A DNA stretch of 64,000 bases from Candidatus Heimdallarchaeota archaeon (GTDB lineage Archaea; Asgardarchaeota; Heimdallarchaeia; JABLTI01), in NCBI GenBank assembly GCA_019058275.1, contig JAHLVW010000074.1, positions 34,780 through 98,779 of the forward strand, read 5' to 3'. Under the pieces are notes generated by a model, which was not told the DNA's origin, made no database searches, and was given only the letters and a program-made list of their open reading frames with translations. The position numbers and the translations under genes are program-made. Below are positions 44,359-51,818 of this stretch, one piece after another. Position 1 is the stretch's first letter, and each line of letters begins with the position of its first letter.

Positions 44359-44652
44359 TTGCAAAAGGTCAAGATAGTAACTGATAGTACATGCGATTTG
44401 CCAGATAAAATAGTGGAAGAATTAGCGATAATAGTCGTACCATTAAAGGTCTTTATGGATGATGCGACATTTACTGCAGGAATTGACCTTACAGCAGAAG
44501 AATTCTATGATAAAATGCCTTTCCTAAGAGATACCCCATCAACAACCCCTCCATCACCAGCCCTGTTTTTCGAAGCGTATGAAGACGCTGCAAGTGAAGC
44601 GGAAACAATAGTCTCAATACATATCTCAAGACGAATGAGTTTTACAATATAA
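44359..44652 (+). pseudogene. FakB/DegV-like fatty-acid-binding protein, N-terminal part before an in-frame stop
   Basis: From TTG 44359 (GAGGAAAG upstream) the frame encodes a clear DegV start: KIVTDSTCDLP, VVPLKVFMDD, TPSTTPPSP and VSIHISRRMS. It then reaches TAA at 44650-44652. The expected family motif here is SIHISS-x-LSGTYQSA; the stop stands exactly where Gln of YQSA belongs, and the frame resumes at once with SAEQAR. One C-to-T change from CAA would explain it. Whether this is a dead gene, an assembly error or a readthrough site is open. The 97-residue piece alone would lack half of the lipid site. Confidence 0.8.
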
Positions 44653-45201
44653 TCAGCAGAACAAGCCAGAAGCATGTTACCTATGATGGATATCAGGATT
44701 TTCGACTCCTTTACTACAGGAGCATCATTAGGACTGGTAGTATTAATGGCAGCATGGGCAGTAAATGAAGGGTTAACTATGGACGAAGTATGCGACATAG
44801 TAAAGATTGCGGTAGAACAAGTGAGAGTAATAGGCTTTCCAAGCACGTTAAAGTATCTAGTAAAAGGAGGAAGAATAGGAAGAGCACGAGGATTAGTAGG
44901 GAGATTATTAGGAAGAGTGCCAATACTAACAATAGCTGAAGGCGAAACATCAAGCTTAACAACAGTTCCAGGAGCAGAGGGAGCAATGGATTGGATGATA
45001 GAACACCTGAAAGAAGAAGGATTGGATAGTACATCAATAATAGCATTGACGCATGGAAACATGCCAAATGTAGCGGAAGTATTCAGAAGAAGAGTGGAAG
45101 GAACATTTGGGTGCAGAGTGCAGTACATAGGATTGGTAGGACCAGTAGTAGGGAGCCATTTAGGACCAGGATCACTGTTCTTCACATATATCAAAAAGTA
45201 G
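44653..45201 (+). pseudogene. FakB/DegV-like protein, C-terminal part after the in-frame stop
   Basis: The same frame continues after TAA 44650-44652 to a stop at 45199-45201. It shows the rest of DegV: IRIFDSFTTGASLGLVVLMAAW, shown here as DSFTTGASLG for the key block, LKYLVKGGRIGRARG, PILTIAEGE, and a final LGPGSLFFTY. An internal ATG (44674) could start a separate polypeptide but lacks a good ribosome site. Conservation of the C-terminal half without obvious decay argues for a recent event or for readthrough. plsY follows 68 bases later. Confidence 0.78.
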
Positions 45202-45269
45202 TAAGTATTAGCGGAACTCTTTTAAAAAACAATAAAATAATTGAATGAAACAGGATGTAATGTAAAAAA

Positions 45270-45989
45270 ATGGCAATACATGAAGCAGTAGTATACGTAT
45301 TAGTTCTAATAGGAGGTTATTTGGTAGGAAGCTTTCCAACGGGATGGGTATTAGGAAAGGTAATGAAAGGAATAGATATTAGAGATTATGGGAGCGGGAA
45401 TACTGGCTTTTCAAATGTCTATAGGCTAATAGGGAAAAAAGCAGCTGCCTTAACAATCATAGGTGATGTAGTAATTAAAGGAGGAGTACTAGCTTGGGCA
45501 GCAAGACTGATAGTAGGATTAGTGGTAATACAACCAGATCCAATAAAAGTGTACACTTTCGGTTTTACAGATCTAGTAGGACAAGCAATAGTAGTTGGGG
45601 CAGGAATAATGTCAGTATTAGGACACAACTATCCTGTGTGGCTAAAATTTAAGGGTGGGAAAGGCATGGCAACTACTGCAGGAGTATTCCTTAATTTCGT
45701 ACCAGTATCAACAGTTGGGTTAGCTGTAGTGTGGTTTATCATTGTTTTTACAACAAGATATACCTCGTTAGCAAATGTGGTTACTACTCCAACTTTGCCA
45801 ATATTCATCTTTCTAGAGACCTACTATATAATGAAGTTTGATATTATAACATGCATACCACTCATAATCGGAGGTTTCTTAGCAGGAGTTTTCATTCTCT
45901 TCCGACACAGAGATAATATTAAACGACTCATTACAAAAGAAGAAAGGAAATTTGGCGATAAATCCGAAAGAATAGAAGAAAGTGCTTAA
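45270..45989 (+). CDS. plsY: Glycerol-3-phosphate acyltransferase PlsY
   Basis: 239 residues, five to seven membrane helices. The PlsY motifs are present: motif 1 GSFPTGWVLG followed by DIRDYGSGNTGFSNVYR (about 22-50), motif 2 GHNYPVWLKFKGGKGMATTAGV (pattern, about 117-135), and a C-terminal motif with HRDNIKRL. In bacteria PlsY transfers the acyl group from acyl phosphate to glycerol-3-phosphate, the first step of ester phospholipid synthesis. FakA- and FakB-like genes lie upstream. The enzyme is not expected in archaea with ether lipids only. Codons are GTA/GGA/ATA/AGA-heavy like the two genes before it, suggesting one transfer event. Confidence 0.88.
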   Translation: MAIHEAVVYVLVLIGGYLVGSFPTGWVLGKVMKGIDIRDYGSGNTGFSNVYRLIGKKAAALTIIGDVVIKGGVLAWAARLIVGLVVIQPDPIKVYTFGFTDLVGQAIVVGAGIMSVLGHNYPVWLKFKGGKGMATTAGVFLNFVPVSTVGLAVVWFIIVFTTRYTSLANVVTTPTLPIFIFLETYYIMKFDIITCIPLIIGGFLAGVFILFRHRDNIKRLITKEERKFGDKSERIEESA

Positions 45990-46104
45990 CTCGACAAAAA
46001 TCACTTTCAACTCTTCTTTGTGTGCAATTATTTTTCATCATTTCTGTATATGTACTAGATTTTAGATTATACTTTGAGAATTAAATAATGGTGAAACTAA
46101 AAAA

Positions 46105-46251
46105 ATGAGAAAAATTAATCCTAAAATCCTCGGCATAACATTTATGATCTTATCAATGCTTGTAGCTGGTGGTTTTGCAGTAAAAAATACCATAGCACCT
46201 GGTGGAGTAGGATTAACTGATGACTCAAATCCAGGAAATGGAGGCGAATAA
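46105..46251 (+). CDS. 48-residue secreted peptide, copy A
   Basis: ATG 46105, stop TAA 46249. A basic start (MRKINPK) leads into a signal-like hydrophobic helix (ILGITFMILSMLVAGGFA), and the remainder is a Gly/Pro/Asn/Asp-rich tail of about 23 residues (NTIAPGGVGLTDDSNPGNG). A GGTGA lies about 10 bases upstream. A copy on the opposite strand at 48116-48262 differs at four residues, all conservative, plus six silent changes that I count. This pattern shows that this frame and strand are the coding ones. The peptide lacks cysteines. Secreted signal peptide, membrane-anchored small protein or bacteriocin-like product are possible. Confidence 0.7.
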   Translation: MRKINPKILGITFMILSMLVAGGFAVKNTIAPGGVGLTDDSNPGNGGE

Positions 46252-46356
46252 TTCCTCTTTTCCATTATTTTTATTTCAGATATTTTTGTTTCCTTAGATT
46301 TTGGTCTATGTGTAGAAAACTTAAAATGCATTCTTTCGAAAATAGTTTAGATTAAT

Positions 46357-48087
46357 TTGACTGCTTTCAAAATTCCAAATGAAATAAGGCGAGAAATACA
46401 ACTAGTTATTGATGATATTAAAGAAAAAACTTGTTGGAAGCCATTAAGAAATCTTGAAGCATCAAAAATTGAGTTAGGAGATACATCAGAATTTTATGAT
46501 AGTTTTGGAGTAAATAGATTTAATACTAAAATTATTTTTGGTAATTGGATTAATAAAATAAAGCCAGATTATTCAAGGGAGAATATATGGGAAGCTGTCA
46601 TCATAAGGGAAGCATTTTCATATTTCATTAATGAAAATTTATTATTTAACAATCTCAAAGAATTAACGAATTTATTTTTAAACATTTTAATAATCAGCTA
46701 TCTGTTAAAGAAATATAGTGATAAAACAAAGTATCTTAAGATTTCATCAATAAGATATCGTTTTAGAGCTGAACCAGATGGATTACACGAGAAAGAGAAG
46801 ATACTTTTTCTCAAAATTAGTTCGCTTCTTGATGAAATTATCAATCAAGGAATTACATATAAATTAATTTTAGAAACTTATTTGCATTTAGTGGAAGATT
46901 ATTCAGAGGAAGACTTCGATATTGAGGAATTAATCGATGATTTCTCGCGTTTTATTTCAAGTAGTCCTGAAGAAATTGCAGCTCCATTAAATTTCAGAAA
47001 AAGAATGACTGAAATTTTAAGAGAATTAATCTTTGGGGGTTATAAAACATCCGCATTGAAAATCGCTGAAAATCTTGAAATAAACCAATCTACTGTTTCT
47101 AGACAAATAAACAAGATCGTATCTAGGTTTTATGCAAAATGGAGACCAATGAAAAATTGGAAGAAATTAGGTTTATATCCACATATAGTTATCATTCGAT
47201 TTAAAAAAACTGATAATAAGAAAATAAATAGTATTTCAAAAGAACTATTAAAAATTAGATATATTCACCAAATCTATGAAGGTGTAAATTGGGATTATTT
47301 TTATTTATACAGCATTGTTAATTGTCCTCTTATAGTCATTAATTCTATAGAAAATAAACTCATTAACTTAGCAAAAAACAATCAAATACTTTCTTTTGAC
47401 ATTAAATCTATTCTAAGTAGATTAGATAGAACTGCAATATCGAGTAAATCAATTAAACCTACATTGAAAAATTTTGAAGCTTTAATTGAGAATAAAATTC
47501 CAATTGAAAAAATAGCTATATGGAAATCAAGTTGGTTTCATGAAGATGATTTAGAAAATTTAGATAAATCGGATGAAAATATATTACGATTTCTTTCAGT
47601 TTTAAAATCAAATTCTATAACAAGTTATTCAGTTATTGGTTGTTGGGTTCCAGAAGCAAAAAAAATGTTAAAAGATAATGGTTATGACCTAAAGAACGTT
47701 CATGATTGTATGAACTTCTTTAATAAACTACAAAATACAGCTATGCAGAGGAATATACTAAGTTATAGATTAATGATATCACTAAATACATCTTCTTCAA
47801 ATTACTTAATTATTGTTATAAAAACTGATCCAGAAAACAAAAAAGTTAAAAAACTAGTTTCAGATCTTTCATGTTTTGCTTCGATTACCTTTTTCACTTC
47901 CAATAATGAACTTATAATTTCACTTATAGGACCTGAATTTAATGACTCACTTTCAAATATTATACAAAATAGGATCAAGCAAGATTATAATGAATTTGAG
48001 ATTTTCTCAACCAATCTAAAAAATTGGCGATTTGTTCCGTATCATGAATTATATGATTTTGAAAGCAAAAAATGGTTGATTAAATAA
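46357..48087 (+). CDS. Winged-helix regulator bracketed by two peptide genes
   Basis: 576 residues from TTG 46357, soluble. The N-terminal 200 residues are helical and unrecognised. An HTH lies at about 218-262 (RELIFGGYKTSALKIAENLE, then NQSTVSRQINKIV as recognition helix). A beta-alpha-beta region follows (LYPHIVIIRFKK), similar in kind to the effector domains in the regulator at 11332-12825, and a second half repeats the scheme without a clear HTH. It is flanked by inverted copies of a 48-residue peptide gene, 105 bases upstream and 28 bases downstream. A peptide-responsive regulator is a reasonable hypothesis; nothing here proves it. Confidence 0.6.
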   Translation: MTAFKIPNEIRREIQLVIDDIKEKTCWKPLRNLEASKIELGDTSEFYDSFGVNRFNTKIIFGNWINKIKPDYSRENIWEAVIIREAFSYFINENLLFNNLKELTNLFLNILIISYLLKKYSDKTKYLKISSIRYRFRAEPDGLHEKEKILFLKISSLLDEIINQGITYKLILETYLHLVEDYSEEDFDIEELIDDFSRFISSSPEEIAAPLNFRKRMTEILRELIFGGYKTSALKIAENLEINQSTVSRQINKIVSRFYAKWRPMKNWKKLGLYPHIVIIRFKKTDNKKINSISKELLKIRYIHQIYEGVNWDYFYLYSIVNCPLIVINSIENKLINLAKNNQILSFDIKSILSRLDRTAISSKSIKPTLKNFEALIENKIPIEKIAIWKSSWFHEDDLENLDKSDENILRFLSVLKSNSITSYSVIGCWVPEAKKMLKDNGYDLKNVHDCMNFFNKLQNTAMQRNILSYRLMISLNTSSSNYLIIVIKTDPENKKVKKLVSDLSCFASITFFTSNNELIISLIGPEFNDSLSNIIQNRIKQDYNEFEIFSTNLKNWRFVPYHELYDFESKKWLIK

Positions 48088-48115
48088 AAATAAAAGAAAT
48101 GTTGAAAAGAGGCTT

Positions 48116-48262
48116 TTATTCGCCTCCATTTCCTGGATTTGAGTCATCACTTAGTCCTACTCCACCAGGTGCTATAGTATTTTTTGCTGCAAAACCACCA
48201 GCTACAAGCATTGATAAGATCATTAAGGTAATACCGAGGATTTTAGGATTGATTTTCTTCAC
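48116..48262 (-). CDS. 48-residue secreted peptide, copy B
   Basis: GTG start at 48262-48260, stop TAA at 48118-48116. GGAGA lies about 11 bases upstream, matching the GGTGA of copy A. The protein MKKINPKILG..., with hydrophobic helix and tail NTIAPGGVGLSDDSNPGNG, is identical to copy A at 46105-46251 in 44 of 48 residues. Substitutions between copies fall mostly at third codon positions in this frame. The gene points toward the regulator from the other side, forming a mirror arrangement. Downstream, both copies share a CCTCTTTTC sequence. Confidence 0.7.
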   Translation of the reverse strand: MKKINPKILGITLMILSMLVAGGFAAKNTIAPGGVGLSDDSNPGNGGE

Positions 48263-48489
48263 GTTTTTTAGTCTCCAATTATGATTTTCAAAATAAGATT
48301 CCAAAATAGATTATATTTAAACGACGAAAGCAAAAATAATGCATAAAAAAGGACATTTTAGTGTATTTATTTATCTTCATCAAATAATGACTTCAGAAAC
48401 ATCAATGTTTTTTCTATGTTTATCTAATATCTTTTAATATTTTTTCTCAACATTTTCATCAAATTTGTAGGTGTTAATATACTCATAAT

Positions 48490-49641
48490 TTGACTTTTTA
48501 TTGGGTTGAAAACTTGTACGAAGAAAGAGCATTAACAGATTCAAAATTTCCTAAGCTGAAAGAATTTTTCACTCCAAGTACTACTTCTTGGTTTGTTTTT
48601 GGAAGTATTATACTTGCAGGTATAATTGTAAGTATTTTTCTCTGGGACTTTACTTCATCAGATATGGATGTTTGGAAACAAGCAGCAGAACTTTTGCTAA
48701 GTGGAGAGAATCCTTATGAGACTACTCTCGAGAGTTTCCAATATGAAGGAATTAAACACTTCTATGCTTATTTTCCATTATGGATGTATATTAGCTCTTT
48801 GGTTTTGCTTGGTTTCCCAGAAGGGATGTTCTTTCCGATTATTAAAGGTCTAATTCTCTTATTCGATATACAAGTAGTTGTTTTACTTTACATATTACTA
48901 AAACCAAAAGTAGAAAATGTTTGGCGACTAAAAATACCCATTGCTGTTTGGTTTATAACACCCATGGTTTTGATGACCAGTTCTATGCATGGTAAGTTTG
49001 ATTCTTTGATGTTTGTTTTCATTTTACTTGCATTCATTTTCCATGATCAAGATTATTTCTTTCTCGAGGCTTTCTTCGTTGGTTTAGCAATTCTAACTAA
49101 ACCAATTGCTTTAATTCTTGTTCCATTCTTCTTTCTTCAAAACGTTCGTGAACGCAATTTTGATAAGATTCTTGCTAAGATGGCAACAATGTTAGTCGTT
49201 GCTCTGCTGTTTAGCATTCCTTTCTTAAATGATTTAGAAACATACTTTCAAGGGGTTCTAGGTGTCCATGTTACTCGAGAGCATGATCTAGGTCCAATTT
49301 TCGCTCTACTTTCTCTACCATTTTCATCAGAAAGTGCAGATGCTATTATTCGCATGATTCTTACAGTGTTAATCATAATTGTCTGGGTTGGTTTGATCAT
49401 CCTATCTTATATCAAAGAATACGATCTCTACAAAAGTTCTTTTCTTGCATTTATTTCCTTTAATTCCCTTTATTGGGTTTTCTTGATTCAATACGGTGTT
49501 TGGTGTTATACTTTGTACATACCATTTACTTCAAAATCTAAAATGAAGCACTGGCACTTAGCACTGACTACAGGAATAATTATAGCTTTTTCAACAACAG
49601 CATTAGCTCTAATGGGAGCATTCGTAAAAAATGGTCTATAA
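48490..49641 (+). CDS. GT-C-type membrane glycosyltransferase-like protein (GT87/DUF2029-like)
   Basis: 383 residues with about nine to ten membrane helices. After a short cytoplasmic N-terminus and the first helix (about 34-53) comes a loop with the acidic SSDMDVWKQAAELLLSGENPYE segment (given as pattern), where DMD could be the metal/donor-binding Asp pair of GT-C enzymes. HGKFDSLM (around residue 165) is another conserved-looking block typical of polyprenyl-phosphate-mannose-using transferases. It probably adds a sugar to a lipid or glycoprotein precursor outside the membrane. The TTG 48490 start lacks a ribosome site; other TTG codons follow nearby. Confidence 0.7.
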   Translation: MTFYWVENLYEERALTDSKFPKLKEFFTPSTTSWFVFGSIILAGIIVSIFLWDFTSSDMDVWKQAAELLLSGENPYETTLESFQYEGIKHFYAYFPLWMYISSLVLLGFPEGMFFPIIKGLILLFDIQVVVLLYILLKPKVENVWRLKIPIAVWFITPMVLMTSSMHGKFDSLMFVFILLAFIFHDQDYFFLEAFFVGLAILTKPIALILVPFFFLQNVRERNFDKILAKMATMLVVALLFSIPFLNDLETYFQGVLGVHVTREHDLGPIFALLSLPFSSESADAIIRMILTVLIIIVWVGLIILSYIKEYDLYKSSFLAFISFNSLYWVFLIQYGVWCYTLYIPFTSKSKMKHWHLALTTGIIIAFSTTALALMGAFVKNGL

Positions 49642-49698
49642 GCCAAAGGCAATAATCTTTAGGGTTTTTATTCCCAAATTGTTACATTTATTTGATTC

Positions 49699-49986
49699 AT
49701 GATGATATCCAGACCCCAGGAACATTTCTTGCAAGTTAAGTTTGATATTATTGAAAACTTAAAGGATATTCCCAATAACATTCAGTCTATTCTAAGCAAC
49801 GCTATAGCTTTCTTAGTAGCTATTTGTTTTGCAATTGGAGTAGTGTTGGCTATTGTAGGAGCGATTCAGTGGGCAACTGGTTGGGATGAACGTAATGGCA
49901 AAAAAACAATTGTCAAGGGTATTGTTTTAGTTGCTATTTCGTTACTATCAGGAGGAGGTATCTTAGCAGGATATATGTATCTTTGA
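49699..49986 (+). CDS. Small 2-TM protein upstream of herA (TrbC/VirB2-like topology)
   Basis: 95 residues, ATG 49699. An amphipathic N-terminal part (1-32) is followed by two membrane helices (about 33-57 and 72-93) joined by a short charged loop (WDERNGKKTIVKG). This arrangement, with ...GAIQWATGWDE and GKK between helices, recalls VirB2/TrbC pilins and also small archaeal membrane proteins of unknown role. It lies 84 bases upstream of herA on the same strand. Functional link to DNA repair is not evident; co-transcription is possible. Identification rests on topology only. Confidence 0.55.
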   Translation: MMISRPQEHFLQVKFDIIENLKDIPNNIQSILSNAIAFLVAICFAIGVVLAIVGAIQWATGWDERNGKKTIVKGIVLVAISLLSGGGILAGYMYL

Positions 49987-50070
49987 CCCTTCATTTAATA
50001 GGAAAGAACTAAAGATAATACGAAAAATTATTAGTTAATATTTTACTCCCAGAAGGTAGAAACGAAGAGA

Positions 50071-51759
50071 GTGTTCAATACTTTGTCTAAAAATTCCAAT
50101 TCTCGAGATAATAATAAAGCTATAGCCATTATTGTTGGTATTTCAACTCCTTCTGAGGTTACTTTAATTGTTGATCCTAAAATCGCTCGAACAACACCTC
50201 TAGAGTTAGGTGAGCTAGTAGTTATTGATTATCCTAAAAATCTCGTACAAAAACCTGTTATTGCTATGATTTCAAAAATCGCTCTAAGTAATGAAAACTT
50301 AGTTGAAAGTTTAATCAAATCTCCTGAATCGATAGATCGTCTTAAATTACTCGGGCATATCGAAGAAGGAGAACGTTTAGGCGCAGCAGCAAGAATTCTA
50401 GGCTATTTAGATGAGGAAAGGGATCACATTGTTACTCCACGTTTTCCACCTTATCCAGGAGCAAAAGTCTCTAGAGCACCTTCTGAACTCTTATCGAAAA
50501 TTTTTGGAAAGGGACACATCTCAGTAGGTGAATTACGCTCACATAAAGGGGTAGAAGTAAAATTAAATGTTGATGAATTGGTCTCAAAACACTTTGCAGT
50601 TCTAGCAATTACCGGAGCGGGTAAATCCTATAGTATCGCAGTAATTGTCTCGAGGATAATCAATAATCTTCAAGGGTCAGTTGTCATTGTTGACCCGCAT
50701 GAGGATTATGTTCCATTTATAAAAAATAAGAATATTAATGGTAATATTACTGTTTTTTCAGCTAAGAGAACAACAGGTAGGCAAAGAATTGCTTTCAAAT
50801 TAAGTAATTTTGGTCATAATGCCCTTCTAGAACTTCTCGAGATACCAGAGCAAGCAACCATTCAAAGGGATTTACTAAGTAGAGCTTATTGGCGTTTACA
50901 AGAAAAGAAAGTTGATTGGGATTTACAAGATCTAAAAAACGAAATTAATGCTATAATAAAAGATCTAAGAGAAGATATAGTAATAGATGATAAAGGAAAG
51001 GAGCAAATTAGAAAGAGTAGTAAAGCAGAAGCAAATCGTTTAGAGAATTCCAAATTTGGTTTGTTCTCGAGAATAGACCTTGCTCCAGCAAGAGATGTAT
51101 TAACCAAAAGTTCAGAACTTCCTGTTTATAATGCAAATGCTCCTTCATTAGTTAAACCAAATCAAATAAGTATAATCACACTAACGGGATTAGGTTCCAA
51201 AACTCAACAAACAATTGTTGATTTAATTGCCAGAAAGATTTTCAATGCTGGCAAAGCACAAGTAAGAAATGAACTAACACCTCATAAATTACCATGTGCA
51301 GTTTTAATGGTTATAGAAGAAGCACATAACTTCATACCTGGTTCAGGTAGATCATCATCAATCTTAAAACAGATTGCTGCAGAAGGAAGAAAGTTCGGTG
51401 TGGGATTAGGTCTCGTTTCACAACGTCCTGGAAGATTAGATAGTGATGTGTTATCACAATGTAACACACAAATCATCCTAAAAATAGTAAATCCTTATGA
51501 TCAGCAACAAATTTTACGATCAAGTGAGAGTTTGAGCGAAGATTTACTAAATGATCTTCCAGCATTAAATGTTGGAGAAGCAGTAATAGTTGGCCCAAGT
51601 TTACCGATACCAGCGTTAGTTAGTATAGCTACATTTGATGGAAAACTTGGAGGTAAAGGAGTTCAAATTACAGAATCTTGGAAAGCAGCTCTTGAAAAAC
51701 AAAAAAGTTCGATAAGAAAACCTCAAAAATATGAAGATGACTTTAAATTGGATAAATAA
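50071..51759 (+). CDS. herA: Bipolar DNA helicase HerA
   Basis: 562 residues. The N-terminal HAS-barrel (about 1-150) is followed by a RecA/FtsK-type core with Walker A AITGAGKS (residues 179-186 or so), VIVDPHEDY, Walker B VLMVIEEAHNFIP and the arginine-finger region SQRPGRLDSDVLSQCNTQIILK (pattern). The C-terminal latch includes LPALNVGEAVIVG. GTG start with AGAAGG upstream. HerA forms a hexamer that translocates DNA and works with the nuclease NurA and with Mre11-Rad50 in 5' end resection. mre11 and rad50 follow directly; nurA is not in the window, an exception to the common archaeal operon. Confidence 0.95.
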   Translation: MFNTLSKNSNSRDNNKAIAIIVGISTPSEVTLIVDPKIARTTPLELGELVVIDYPKNLVQKPVIAMISKIALSNENLVESLIKSPESIDRLKLLGHIEEGERLGAAARILGYLDEERDHIVTPRFPPYPGAKVSRAPSELLSKIFGKGHISVGELRSHKGVEVKLNVDELVSKHFAVLAITGAGKSYSIAVIVSRIINNLQGSVVIVDPHEDYVPFIKNKNINGNITVFSAKRTTGRQRIAFKLSNFGHNALLELLEIPEQATIQRDLLSRAYWRLQEKKVDWDLQDLKNEINAIIKDLREDIVIDDKGKEQIRKSSKAEANRLENSKFGLFSRIDLAPARDVLTKSSELPVYNANAPSLVKPNQISIITLTGLGSKTQQTIVDLIARKIFNAGKAQVRNELTPHKLPCAVLMVIEEAHNFIPGSGRSSSILKQIAAEGRKFGVGLGLVSQRPGRLDSDVLSQCNTQIILKIVNPYDQQQILRSSESLSEDLLNDLPALNVGEAVIVGPSLPIPALVSIATFDGKLGGKGVQITESWKAALEKQKSSIRKPQKYEDDFKLDK

Positions 51760-51818
51760 TGGAACTCAATTTATCCAAAATGAAGAATTTATTAATAAAA
51801 TTCGCAGGTGAATAGAAA

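Noticed and set aside
44505..45194. 229-codon minus-strand ORF antisense to the FakB-like gene
   Set aside because: The plus strand has clear DegV motifs; the antisense translation is Pro/Thr/Leu-rich without family features.
43296..45989. Bacterial contamination as explanation for FakA-FakB-PlsY
   Set aside because: Flanked closely on both sides by archaeal-looking genes in continuous sequence; remains possible as a chimeric join, so listed as a check rather than assumed.
46062..46331. 89-codon minus-strand ORF antisense to peptide copy A, and its counterpart at 48099-48284
   Set aside because: Both antisense frames look conserved only because the DNA is duplicated; differences between copies are mostly silent in the sense frame, and only the sense frames have ribosome sites and a signal-like helix.
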